A stretch of DNA of 64,000 nucleotides from Sarcocystis neurona (Eukaryota; Apicomplexa; Conoidasida; Eucoccidiorida; Sarcocystidae): NCBI GenBank assembly GCA_000727475.1, contig KL647312.1, positions 1,500,793 through 1,564,792 on the forward strand, written 5' to 3'. Shown here piece by piece: positions 38,001-49,665 of the stretch. Below the pieces are notes generated by a model. The model had not been told where the DNA came from and searched no databases. It saw only the letters and a program-made list of their open reading frames with translations. The position numbers were made by a program, and so were the translations under genes. How positions within the stretch are numbered: position 1 is the first letter of the stretch; each line of letters begins with the position of its first letter.

Positions 38001-38542
38001 AAAAGACCAGCGTACCAGTGGTAACCAAAAGAAAGCCGGTGGATGCGACTAAATCGCGGATGTTGACGTGGGCTACCTCCAGCTCTTTATGTATGATCTT
38101 GCTAGAGCGCGGCTTCGTTGTTTTTCAAATTATTCGGCGAGCAGGTATGCCATAGGTCTCTCTGTACCGGCTCACAGAAAAAGGAGGGAACGCTGTTCTG
38201 CCGCTGAGTCCATTACTCCCCAGTGCACAGCCTAAAGTCTTGAGATAAGGAGGGCCATTGCTGCAATGTTAAAGGCGCAATTAATGTGATTTTTCAGTAC
38301 CTTTGACCGCTCGGACGAGTATCCGAGCACTATAGAGGAACAACTTTGATGTGCTGTCGACGGCTCTTTCTTTGGACTGATCATCTGTAGCACCAACTAC
38401 AGAAAACGTGAACACTCCTTCAAAATTCGTATGTGTCACTCGCAAGCTTGACACATAGATGGAACGATGCATGTCGAGTTGTCCAGTCAGCTGACACGAG
38501 TTAGTCTCGAGCAGAAAAGCAACAGTCGACAGGGCAACGACT

Positions 38543-39028
38543 TGTGTGTGTGTGTGTGTGTGNNNNNNNNNNNNNNNNNNNNNNNNNNNNNNNNNNNNNN
38601 NNNNNNNNNNNNNNNNNNNNNNNNNNNNNNNNNNNNNNNNNNNNNNNNNNNNNNNNNNNNNNNNNNNNNNNNNNNNNNNNNNNNNNNNNNNNNNNNNNNN
38701 NNNNNNNNNNNNNNNNNNNNNNNNNNNNNNNNNNNNNNNNNNNNNNNNNNNNNNNNNNNNNNNNNNNNNNNNNNNNNNNNNNNNNNNNNNNNNNNNNNNN
38801 NNNNNNNNNNNNNNNNNNNNNNNNNNNNNNNNNNNNNNNNNNNNNNNNNNNNNNNNNNNNNNNNNNNNNNNNNNNNNNNNNNNNNNNNNNNNNNNNNNNN
38901 NNNNNNNNNNNNNNNNNNNNNNNNNNNNNNNNNNNNNNNNNNNNNNNNNNNNNNNNNNNNNNNNNNNNNNNNNNNNNNNNNNNNNNNNNNNNNNNNNNNN
39001 NNNNNNNNNNNNNNNNNNNNTGTGTGTG
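38543..39028. other. Assembly gap of Ns inside a (TG)n repeat
   Basis: Ns run from 38563 to 39020. The left flank is (TG)10 and the right flank resumes with TGTGTGTG, so the gap probably hides a longer TG tract that could not be assembled. Its true length is unknown. Open frames crossing it are meaningless. Confidence 0.95.
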
Positions 39029-41044
39029 CGACGTAGGAGCAATACTTCATTCACGAATGTTGCACCGCAGCGTAACTACCTAATCCGCAGTGAAAAACAG
39101 CAAAGTGAAACCCCCCTTCGCGCGGCTAGTTTTTTGAAGCCATGAGTCAACGTCTCCGTGAGCATGATACTCCAAGCCTATGGATGTCAGAGCTTCCTGC
39201 AACTGTTCTCTGGGAGTCGAGATAATCCTACTATAAGCCGACCTTGCAATGGTTTCTGGTGGAAAATTTAATTCCTACTTTTGTGTAGTAAACTGGCGTC
39301 CACGGTCTGGGACGTCCTGACGTTTTAACGACTTCGTGCACGACTACGTGTTGAACAACCAGAGAGGCGCGCAGCTCGTTGTAAACGCAGCGGTACCACA
39401 TTACTGTGAAGTGGTGCGCGTATATGCTAACGCTTGTAGCTGCATGAATGCACACATTCTGCGCGACCGTAGGGGAAGTGGTCTGAGCGCCCACCGTATG
39501 AGCCCACGGCAGGCGCAGTTAACTCAGAAACCACGCTTCCGCACAGTGCCTGGTACCTCCAAGCAACTTCCTGTGCACTGCAGTAGCGAGTACAGCCAGA
39601 ATGTCGTAGAAGCAGAGTTACAAATGTTTGTGGTGTACCATCTTGAGAAGTTTCTTTGCGCTATGTGGCGCATCATACCGTCCACTTTCATCTGCAGAGT
39701 GTTTGGAAGACAGAATCCATAGAGATCCTCTTTGTTTCCAGGCACCTTGTAGTGTCTAGCAGCAGAACGCCGTGTGTAGTTACCTGACTTTGCTGGTTTA
39801 GAAAGGGAGCACGGGTAGACACCAGGAGTGTTACTTTCTCTGTGTGCAGCACGGCTTGGTCACACGTGCAGCATTTGCAGCGGCCCAGAGCCTCCTTGAG
39901 CTTTGAAGGCTTTGGCGCGTCTACCTCCCTTTGAACATTATTCGTACACCCGTGTGATGCTCAGTTTTTAAGCCCCATGTATGCCACCTTCTGCTTCATC
40001 TGAGTACACGCGTGTGTAACAACACACATGCAGCTACGTGAATACACCTCATCGGGGAGGCAGTTTAACCTGGTTCCTCTGCGTGCACTCTCTGCGACCT
40101 CCATCCATCTGCCGTGCCGACCAATACATGCAGGCGTCTGTGAAATGCTATCTTTTATAGTACGCTGGCGCCCCTGATGGATTCCGCAGTAATGCATCGC
40201 CTCATCTGGAGAAGTTCCACATTTCGAGAGCACTCACGCGTATGCCACTTCACTTATGGGGCTACAAACACATAGATATACGTGTGACACTGTCGGAGTC
40301 TGCGCAGAGATGTCGGCGTTCACAACGTTAGATATAGACTAAATAGTCCAAACCATGGATTATGGCCTGCGTTGCGGAGCGTCTGCGAACGCAAAAAGCG
40401 ATGACGATATTCCCTAGATACGTGCTCTGAAGACGACGTAGCACAAAGGGAACTTCTTCCTGCTACTGGACGCAATCGTCTGCCTAGCCTATCCAGAAAA
40501 TACGCTACTCATATTGTGCTCCGTGGGAGGGTACGACTGTTCCGCGTGTCTCTACTTAAACACAAATAAATACGTCCACCATCTGCGTCTGCGACCTTCG
40601 GACCATTCTGTTCGTCAACTTTGATCAACCGTGAAGATATTGAAGAAGCCGGCTGCCTGCAGGCAGGGATGGCTGCTTGCAAGTTTTGGCAGACGGACGC
40701 CTTTTGACACAACCGCCGTGTCAGCTACGGCAGATCTACTGCAGATCAGCTGATGGTGAATATTCGGCTTCATCTTCCGCTGCAGCGTGCTGTGGTAGAG
40801 CAACTGCGATGCTGGTTAATCTATAGCGTAGCAAAAATGTGCTTATCTTGCAGCGTCCACCAGTTCAACGCATGGGAGCCCCAATGCGCCGACGGGAACA
40901 GATTGCAGTTCTGTTTGTCACCGAGAGAATCGAAGGCGTCAGGGAAGCAACGCCTGGTCCCCGGGAGCAGATGTGCCGCTTATCTAGCAATAAAAGCTGC
41001 CCGATTTCCATTCGTCTTGGGTGGTGCTGCGACAGATGCCGACT

Positions 41045-41877
41045 CTATAAGAATTGGATTAAAGAGTTCAGTGAATCTGCTTCTGCTTCCATACTGTCGG
41101 AAGGCATGTCATAGTGCTTGATGCCGTAAAGGAGCACTCGTGCCCAGTTCTGCAGATCGTGGAGACGACAGGAAAATGCGGGGGGCAGTTGTACAATGCT
41201 GGTACTTGGTGAAGAGTTAGGGAAGGTAGTAAGCTGCGCCGACTTTTGTCTGTCATTGCGACATCCGCGTAGGCCGTGACCTTGAGGCAGGATATCTGCG
41301 ATTGCGACGTAGAAAGACTGACGCCTTGTGGTTACAAGGGGAGTGCGGAAGACGGGAGTGTGGGCTTGCAGATTCAATATATATTGTTTCAATGCTCTCA
41401 CAGAATCTGTGCGAAACCGCGAGTGCCCAGGTCACCAAGGACTCCCAGAAATGTAATTTTAAGCTGAATTTCTACAGCAAAACCACAACAGACAACAAAA
41501 AGCCCCGCTAAGTCGCCAAAAATCTATCCACCCCGCCGCTACGCACAAGACGTCTTTTTAGAGGCCATCTTGGCTGCCCAAGGCAGACGTTGTCTCCTCC
41601 GTCAGTGTCACAACAGGTAGACCAGGTTTTCACCGGGAAATGTACGAAAGGAACAGCCTCTTACTGCCGTCAATCTACCCCCTATTAGCGGACACATTGT
41701 CTCAAGCAACAAACGCTGTGGTGTTTGGTGTTTATGTTTGCAGGTACAGCAGTTGTGAACGTCTGGTATGTTACACGTAGTGATTCTACCGCGTGGGAAA
41801 TTGTTTACCTTCATCATCTCGAACATGACGTTCAAATGACGCCAGGTTGTGTAGAATGCTTCAGAGCGACATCCGTC
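41045..41877 (-). CDS. Two exons of an unidentified minus-strand gene
   Basis: Exon 41809-41877 (23 codons, between a CTCCAG acceptor and a GTAAAC donor) reads GCRSEAFYTTWRHLNVMFEM. Exon 41045-41149 follows a very pyrimidine-rich acceptor (TTTTCCTGTCGTCTCCACG then ATCTGCAG) and reads NWARVLLYGIKHYDMPSDSM on to a TAG stop, 34 residues. Both are phase 0, so they can be joined directly or through further exons. No family was recognised. The 5' end is not defined; upstream sequence at 41.93-42.0 kb is basic and open but does not match in phase. The gene would be transcribed away from the neighbouring gene at 42223. Confidence 0.45.
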
Positions 41878-42222
41878 CTGGAGTGCGGCTCGATTTGGCA
41901 GTGGCGAACGCGTGCAAAAGTTCACCTTCATCCACTCGGAATAGCCTTTTCCGGGGCCCCTTCCTCGTCTGTGGACGGCCCTTCAGTGCCGGAGGTGATC
42001 TGTACGTTGAACTTTATCCTTTAACTCACAGCCTTCAAGAAGGGACGGCAAGTCTGACTGCCGCGTTTAGTATCCAACGCACGCGCGATTTGATACTTCA
42101 AGCCATTTCTCGTCAGATCGGAGCGACAGAGCGCTGGAACGGTGCTGACCCTCCGCTGCCCGTATGCTGCCATTTACTGTTGTATTTCAGCACTATCGTT
42201 GTGAGGGTTGTAACGGTCCATC

Positions 42223-43671
42223 ATGGCGTTGTTTAGACACATCGTAGTCGGGGCGCTTTTCTGCCTCTTGGAGACTGGTCTTGTAGACGCCACTCACAAT
42301 CGCGGCCTTGGTGACGGCATAGCTGCATCCAAAGATGACAGCACAGCAGGCCAGTTAAACCAACCTGATACAAGAGGCAAAAGGTCTACAGCAGTTATGC
42401 GAGGCGAAGGGGTGACCGTGTTACCCTCTGGTCGCCTTTTGAAGGTTCTTTCTGAAACGTCGTCGGGGGCGGAAAAACAGCTGACGGTTCGCGATGTAGG
42501 CTCTGAGGCCCGTAGTGATGCACGAGAGCCTGTTGGGATTGTGGGAGATCGGACTCGGAGCGGGCAAGCAAAAGAGAGGCGGCAAAGACGCGCTGCACGG
42601 ATTAACGGAACACTGGTACACCAACAAAATACAACAGGTTTCAACAGCGAGGGGATCACAGCTGAGTCGTCTGTCGGCGTAAATGCCGGGTCTGCCCAAG
42701 TTTTCACTTCTGTTGCTGTTTCGTCGATAGATAACGCTATCAGTGACAACAGTGCGAAAAGAATACCCCACCGTCACTCTGTGCGCTCGAAGGTACGGGC
42801 GCCACGCCGATCTCTTTCCTCGTATGACTCTGATCAATTTTGGGTGGGCTCATCTTTTGAAGATGTTGAAGAAGAACTGTTGCATATGATGGTAACTGCA
42901 GGGCTCATCGACCGCGTCATGGACGACGATCATTACCGATTGCTGGTCGTCAGGTTGTTCGAAACGCGGGCTCGTTCTTTTCGGGAAAATTTCGGCCGTT
43001 ACCCTAACGACAAGGTATTTGAGCACTTCTTTCTCTCCGCAGAGGCAGGGACACTGGAAGACGAACTCGGAAACGAAGCGACTATGAAACTGTTGCTCTA
43101 CTGCTTGCACCTTGAAGCACGAGATATGACACAGGGATACCTGTTTTCGAGTTCAATAACCGACGTATCCGGCCGTGATAAATCCGACTTTAAGGAAATC
43201 TTGGAGCTGTTCCGCGGGGCGGTGAGAGACGGGTCAATGGCTACATTGATTGAGGACGAAGCTGAGCGGTACTTGTTCTACAGGTTTTTTGTTGCACTAC
43301 AAAAGAAAACACAGGCCGAAGGCACCGAAGACGATCTTCCAGATGCTGACAAGTACGTCTTAGGTATGGTGACTTCGCAGATACTGCAAGGTGAACTCGA
43401 GGTACCGGAGGGTCGCCGACATATTATAGAGTCGCTCGTGAACAGACCTGGTATTCTGAACGGTCTACCGCTGCCGCCACCCCGCAAACCAGGACCCGCG
43501 CCACCCCCATCAGGAAGTTCGACAGCCCCGCCTCCCCCAGCAGGTCCAAAGCCGGAATCACCATTTCCGAGGCCATCCCCCGAACCACCGCGGTCTGCTG
43601 TGATACGTCTGAACTTAAGTGCCTGGATCACACTTCTCCTGACCGTGACAGTTTTTGCTGCGTCTGTGTGA
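42223..43671 (+). CDS. Secreted, probably membrane-anchored protein of unknown function
   Basis: This is a single-exon frame of 482 residues, unusual among the intron-rich genes here. Residues 1 to about 24 form a signal peptide (MALFRHIVVGALFCLLETGL). A polar, Ser/Arg-rich segment follows to about 205, with basic sites (RQRRAAR) that could be processed and N-glycosylation sequons. Residues about 205-415 form a predicted alpha-helical, acidic domain (DVEEELLHMMVTAGL, YRLLVVRLFETRARSF, RYLFYRFFVALQKK). A Pro-rich hinge spans about 416-455 (PLPPPRKPGPAPPPSG). The last 17 residues are hydrophobic (WITLLLTVTVFAASV) with no charged tail, like a GPI-attachment signal. The mature part has a single Cys, so it is not a classic six-Cys coccidian SAG. 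No known domain was recognised; a surface or secretory-organelle protein is my inference. Confidence 0.8.
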   Translation: MALFRHIVVGALFCLLETGLVDATHNRGLGDGIAASKDDSTAGQLNQPDTRGKRSTAVMRGEGVTVLPSGRLLKVLSETSSGAEKQLTVRDVGSEARSDAREPVGIVGDRTRSGQAKERRQRRAARINGTLVHQQNTTGFNSEGITAESSVGVNAGSAQVFTSVAVSSIDNAISDNSAKRIPHRHSVRSKVRAPRRSLSSYDSDQFWVGSSFEDVEEELLHMMVTAGLIDRVMDDDHYRLLVVRLFETRARSFRENFGRYPNDKVFEHFFLSAEAGTLEDELGNEATMKLLLYCLHLEARDMTQGYLFSSSITDVSGRDKSDFKEILELFRGAVRDGSMATLIEDEAERYLFYRFFVALQKKTQAEGTEDDLPDADKYVLGMVTSQILQGELEVPEGRRHIIESLVNRPGILNGLPLPPPRKPGPAPPPSGSSTAPPPPAGPKPESPFPRPSPEPPRSAVIRLNLSAWITLLLTVTVFAASV

Positions 43672-46600
43672 ATGTCCATGTTCAAGCACCTGCGAGAGCC
43701 AGAGGGTGATTTGTCGCTTTCTTATACATGGTCGCAGGTTCTCCATATACACTGTTCTGTATACCTGACTGGCATGCAAGGACTCCACCTGTAACGACGC
43801 ACAGAGTTACGTAAAGGGCTGTTGTAGTGAAGACATAGTATACTCCTTAGCCACAAAAGCACACAGAACATTCTGTGTGCACAGGTTCGGCACAATCGTG
43901 ATGAGAGTTCGATAAGGAAGAAGATACCTGTGAAAAAATTTGCATACCCTGTCTTCCGGCGGAGACACAGAAAACATATTTGCTCGTGTGCACGCAACCC
44001 GGAAGACATTTGGAACGTTGGGGTTGATTCTTGCAAGGCTGATATGTGAGACTATGCAGGGACGTCTTCCGCAGGTTATATCTACAAAGCCTGACCGCTG
44101 CCGTTTCAATACGCCAGAAGCGTAGCAGTATGCTGGTAAAGCGCCTGCAAAGCTTGCAGGCTACTACCAGGACTCCAGCCATTAAGGAAACTATTGCCCT
44201 TGCTGTGCCCTGCGTATGCGCTTGTTGGCATACACTTTTCGTGTCGAATCTTGGACTCCGGTTGCAGAAAGAATCGCACGGGGGCCCGAGCGTGCGACCG
44301 AGCGCGATTTCGTCAGCGTCATACAACAATCCGAACAAGAGGGTCGGGTGTCGACAGCTGGGACACCCAGAGCCCTTGAAGCCGCTGTACTAACGTCTTC
44401 TGTAACGTCCACAGTTAAACACCTTCACGTGATTTTTGGCTGCTGCGTCGGATTGTTGCGTGTTCTGTGGTATGCTTCACCCGCTGAAAACGGTTCGTGT
44501 TCTTTTATACATTGGGCACAAACAGGTGGAGTGGCGGCTGTCGTTGTGCTTCTCCGTCCCTTCTATGTTGACAGGACAGATCTTCCTGGAGGATGCATTG
44601 ACAAGCACCTACGCATTGTGTATACGTGTGTAGAACCCATTGAAACAACGGAGTTTTCAGGTGACACGCAGAAATCTGCTGTGGCCGCAAGCGGCCGGCC
44701 TCGCTTAGAGGGACGTGGTGCGTGTTGCACGGCGCACGCAGCTGTGCAAGCGCAAGCACACGGAATATACGTGATTGCAACCTTACAGTCGTTGCTACTG
44801 CCGCAGAAAAACTGGACGCGCGGTACTTTCATTGGTGCGATCTCATGTCTAGTACGCGTAGGAAACGAACAATGGCTGCTGCTCTGTAGACGTGACTGCA
44901 ACCCGCCACCTGGTCGCTATATGCGTGCCGGATAGAGTTTGTAATGACTACAATGTCAGGTGAGCAGTTGTAACACAAGGGGACAGGAGCCGCTTGTGCG
45001 TTGAGAGACAAGAAGAACGGCTACGTACGATCCATTTGGTGTTGTGTACATAATAGTCTCTAAGTGGCATTCGCACAAGTCTCCCCGTTCCGAGCACAAC
45101 ACTGTGGAAGAGGGCAAAATAGACAATCAGTGGAATAGAAAGAGTACATGAGATACGAGAGGGCACGCTGCGATTGAGCGAACGACATAAAATAAGCACA
45201 GAGAGCTGTTGTACACAGTGCAAACAGCCACGGAGCCCCGGCGGAGTCAGCGACCTGGTTGAACTCCATGTGAGGCGCTAGCCTTCCTTCCGCGCACGAG
45301 TTCCGCCGTACCGAAATACACGGCTGCACTGTCTGTCCAGAGTACATACATGCCGCGATGTTGGGAACTGGCTCAGTGCCACTATTCTGCTCAACAGTGA
45401 CTTCATTTCAATCTATGCAGAGCAACAGGGAACCGGATTTCTACAGCATTCTCGAATCAAACTTCCACTGCTGATGCGGAGCATAACTGCAAGACAAGAG
45501 AAGTGCCGCCTGCGATATCAATCGTAGTTTGCAGCACAAGAGGAGAAAATTATACTCCGCGAAACACAGTGCGGACCTCATCATGCACTCCCGAGCGCAG
45601 ATTCGACTGCTTCGCATGTTCAAAGTATAAAATATCAGTGAGGGAGGGGTGCAGTTGGGAGATACACGTAAGGGCAAATATTTCTTGTTCAGGAAGTACG
45701 AGTGCAGACGTAAAATTGTATCGTGGAATACTCCGGGACAAACGTTGGCATCCAAAGGTACTCACACGTGGGAGCGAAGCAGTCGGTTAACCCTCTGTAG
45801 GCCCCGGAAATGCTCGCGTGTTTCTTGAACATCTTCACGTTACGGACGGAGCTAATCCTTACAACAAGTTTTCGCCGCCAAGGTCTCCTTTCCTTTGCTG
45901 CTGAAGCCAGACACTCAACCGCACTTTCACACTGTACACCACGCTGCACCGACGTTGCTCCTGTTACCCTTAAGGAGGAGGAGTCAGCTGAGGTTTTCCC
46001 TCTCGATTCCGCGGTGCACCAACATCAGGGCCACTGCAGACGTTGCATCATCTTTCAATCCTGACGACTGGGAAAGCTTCGGCTGCGGAAGCGGCTGTCC
46101 TCTTACGTTTTCCCTTCTTCGTGAGCAAGCTGACTGCGCTGCACGCTGCACGTCAGCAGCAAATGAACCGCCCAGGGGCATGTAGGCCCGTCACGAAGGG
46201 CTGAAAAAGAACGGGGAATCATCCACACTTGCTTGAAAAGAACGACGGTTCTTTCGGAAGGCAGCTGCTGATATTGCGTGTGGCCCTCGTGAGGGGTTCA
46301 GAGTTCTTGGCTGCTGCACCAAGAAAGACATTCAGCTCACAAACTGCTCAGTGCGAAGAAGAGCCGATAGCAGTTGGCGAGGCAGAGCCTGCTGCTAAAA
46401 CAGTTTAAACCAGCGAAGCGTGCCGAGAGCGTGGTGCGACTATGAAGAAGGCACGAAGAATGGAAAGAAGAGATGAGTGTTCGACTAGCTTTACTTGCTT
46501 GCTGCGCGCTGATGAACACAACCTGTGTGCTGATCAAGGAAACTTTTCCGACTGAACACTGCGGCATAGGACGCCACTCATTACGGCACTTAACTCGCTG

Positions 46601-49447
46601 CCCTTTCTTCGTCTTTCATTCGAGGCGTGCACACCGAAGATATCACGCGTCCCTCAGTGGAAGGGTGTAGGGCACTAACTCGAACGGTCTTCAACAAAAA
46701 GCAGCATTCTGAGGCGTCAGGTATTCACGGGGTTCAAGGCAGTCAAAACAAGAGGTGGGGGACACTTGGAGGTCACTGATAGATGCAACTTTTTTGCGAG
46801 ACAGCAAAGAAAGAACAGAGTGCGCAACGCTTCGACATGCGCAGAAAAACAACAGCAGAATGTTGTCGGAGGGCGTCCGCCCGCACTTGAGGCAAACAGC
46901 GTCCTTCTCACCGTAGACCGTCTATGACGTCAGCGAGCTCGGGGATTGAGGATGCGAACAGCGCTGTTCTGACAAGGAGAAACACAGAGCTTAAAGAACG
47001 TTTTCTCGCACCGTCATCCAGTTGACCTCCGGTGGTCGCAAGGCGGTGAGAAAATCTGCAGCATGCAACGTCAGCTCTCACCCCAACGCTCGCTGATGAA
47101 GAATACCCAAAAGCGTTGTACGATAACTGAACTTTAATACGCTGACCAGTTAGTCAGACTACACAGCCATGTTAGGAAGTGTATAGTTTTGCTTGTGGAA
47201 GGGAACACACAGCATTGAACATTGTATTATTCCCACGCAGAATCGTACTGCGGTGCTGCTCATGTCCCCCTTCGACTGGTTGCGCGAAACCTTTCTATGC
47301 TGCGTGAGAACATCACATTCACAAATAAATAAAGGGTCAAGATGAAGACTGGTCTCTAGACGGATTCCGGACAATGCCACCGCGATACGGATTTGATATA
47401 CGAGCACGTGAACACCACTAGAGCACAGAAAGTTTATTTGCACGTAAGCCCTGTTTTGTTGCTGCCCGTGGTGCGTGTCTGCGGCGCCACGCTGTCGCTC
47501 AAATGTACTGTGTCCTGTCGGTGCGCACCTTCGCCTACGTTTTCATAGCAGTAAAGTTGTTGAAACGTTACCCACCCGCAGTGGTTCATGAAGTATGAAC
47601 CAACATTCGCAGCTATCCGTGAAGGTGTGCATTCAGATGTCTACGTAATTCCTGCGAGCACATATGTTGAAGATGAATGATAGAGTCAAGGCATCGCTGT
47701 GTGGTGTTCCTCCACATTGCAGACCGAGGTGCCTGTCTTGGGGTAGGACAATCTTCTGTGAGAGTACCGACAACTTAAACGAACTTCAACAGCGCTCCAA
47801 ACCGGGTAAGAAACGCGGGCGTTCATGAGAGAGAAACATGCAAAAAATGCAGGTAATCACGCCCGCGATGAGCACGCAGTACTATTTGTGCTGTCAGCTA
47901 TTGACCTCAATACATCTTCTACTATATGTGCTGTCAACTGTTGACCTCAATACATCTTCTACTATATGTGCTGTCAACTATTGACCTCAATACATCTTCT
48001 ACTATATGTGCTGTCAACTATTGACCTCAATACATCTTCTCACGATAACACCCAATTTAAAGTCAAGCCTGCCTAGGAACAACGGCGGTGCTTCATGTGG
48101 TCGTGCAGGTGAAGCCGCGCGCCGCACGACGGAGAAACTAACATTGGGAAGATGCAGCAGATATTTCGTTCGGGTACGTTGAAGACGTTCGTGTATAGCA
48201 CGCCAAGAGTGATTCGTACGATGGAAGGGAAAAGTGGTGGCGGTTTGAACTTAATGACCGCCAGGCATATGTGCATGGCTACTTGGTGTCATAATCAACA
48301 GATGTTTTTGTGGGCGGCGGAACTGGAGGAATATTCTGTGCTCTTTGTAGAGATAAGCGCGCCTACTTAATTACCGACTCCACTTTCCTTGATGAGAAAA
48401 GCTGTGTTTGCTTGTCACACAAACTACACTAAATCACGTCGCTACTACCTGGAATACGTACTACGTTGTTAGTCCCGGATCTTGGTAGTTCTGTCGAGGC
48501 GACGTACGACGGTCTTACTGAATTGGGGACATTAGCTAATGTCTTCTTCTATCCACCTGCACCCAAGTAGTCTGTACTAGTGCAGCTGACGTGTCACGTT
48601 TTTAACGATTATAGTGAAAGTACGCTGCAAACGATATGATGCCAGCAGCTCGCCATCGTGACCGGCGCAAAGAAATGAGAGTCTGCAATAGTTGCAGCGG
48701 AAGTCGTGCGAGGCTAAGTGTTACAAGGGGCATGAAAGTCGTAGAACAGAACAGAAAGGTCTTGATACGTGGTTCGCATAGTTTCTGTATGTGTGTGTCT
48801 GTGCGTTACGAGAGAGAGTGCAAAAGCGACCACCGAGCATCCGTAGGCGGTCGTATTCTGTTGAAGAGAGACACGCTTACCCAACGGTGACAACGCAGAG
48901 GACAGCGTCAACTGCCGTGCTCCCCCTTCCAGCCCTTCACGTCTACATCGTCGCGGAACCTAATCCACGTAACAGTCGTACCGGGTAATGGGACCTCTTT
49001 GACGCGCATGGTATAACGGGAACACTAACGTCTGCAAAACCGTGATGGCGGCAACTGGCAAACACCTCTAGGCATCGAGACATAAATCTGGAGAGTGGCG
49101 TTTTGAGAGCGGAACGAAACCTGTCCCGGAAGCGGTCGACCCAGGAGAAATCTGTGGAGGGTTAGGTAAAGACGAGTTAGCAAATGCGGGCAGCGGTTAG
49201 CTTCTGGAATCCTCCTGCGCGGAAAAGAACTGTAAGCCAGAGTTCAGTCCAGACACTTTTATTCATCGTGCGTGCCGAGAGCACCCAGAAAAGGTGCCGA
49301 GTGAGCTTTGGCTGTGCGGTGCCGTGCTAAGCAGGAGTGCAAGTCACCCGCGTAGTAAAACCCCAACCAGATGTCACTTTGGGTCCCCGTGTTGAGAGAA
49401 ACGTAGCGCGGATCCTCTAGTGGCCCATATCCAACTGGGCCTTCCCA
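43672..49447. other. Gene-poor stretch
   Basis: No gene was established here. Plus-strand frames at 44.05-44.4 kb (KRSSMLVKRLQSLQATTRT; RIARGPERATERDFVSV) have protein-like composition and a possible GTAACG donor at 44401, so a small gene cannot be excluded. The remainder to 49.4 kb shows only short, compositionally random frames, plus the 40-bp tandem repeat at 47.9 kb. Confidence 0.35.
47881..48040. repeat. 40-bp tandem repeat, four copies
   Basis: Four head-to-tail copies of a 40-bp unit starting ACTATATGTGCTGTCAACTA and ending AATACATCTTCT. Units three and four are identical; units one and two differ at only a few bases. No open frame spans it. Confidence 0.95.
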
Positions 49448-49519
49448 TCCGTCGTAGTCTAGGTGGTTAGGATTCGCGGCTCTCACCCGCGCGACCCGGG
49501 TTCAAGTCCCGGCGACGGA
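49448..49519 (+). tRNA. tRNA-Glu (anticodon CTC)
   Basis: This 72-nt sequence folds as a tRNA. A perfect 7-bp acceptor stem pairs TCCGTCG with CGACGGA. The D arm contains the A box (TAGTCTAGGTGG). The anticodon arm is CGCGG-CTCTCAC-CCGCG with anticodon CTC. The T arm contains the B box GGTTCAAGTCC. The TTAGGATTCG and CTCTCACC signatures are typical of eukaryotic tRNA-Glu. There is no intron and no encoded CCA. No typical T-run terminator lies within the first 20 bp downstream. Confidence 0.96.
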
Positions 49520-49554
49520 ACGTTCACGTCGGCTGTACACCGACGCCACTCCTA

Positions 49555-49665
49555 GCAGCATATTGTTTGCCACATCCCTTATATTCCATTCCGACCCCTT
49601 TCCGGTCAACACACTGTTTGTCACATCCATAGTATTCCAGTGTGGGTTGCATCCCTTTTCCAGGG
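49555..49665. repeat. Degenerate duplication of about 51 bp next to the tRNA gene
   Basis: On the minus strand two adjacent units share GGAATA-TA--GGATGTG-CAAACA and end in GGGTCGG or TGGCGTCGG. The similarity is clear but imperfect. It may be a relic of a transposed element downstream of the tRNA gene, which is a common insertion target. Confidence 0.6.

Larger units (their letters stand above)
34400..41044. other. Long region without an assignable gene
   Basis: Between the RAP gene and the exons at 41 kb I found no gene I can assemble. It holds a pair of diverged repeats at 34.5 and 34.9 kb, an AT/GT microsatellite cluster at 37.55-37.69 kb and the N gap at 38.56-39.02 kb. Short frames with protein-like composition occur on the minus strand at about 40.5-40.65 kb (KVDEQNGPKVADADGGR) and 40.1-40.2 kb. 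They might be exons of the gene at 41.0-41.9 kb, but no splice chain was established. Confidence 0.35.

Noticed and set aside
38281..39145. Frames spanning the N gap on both strands
   Set aside because: They consist mostly of unknown residues and TG/CA repeat translation.
44216..44935. Plus-strand open frame of 239 codons
   Set aside because: The first 60 codons look protein-like, but the rest is of random composition and no complete gene could be built; noted in the gene-poor region entry.
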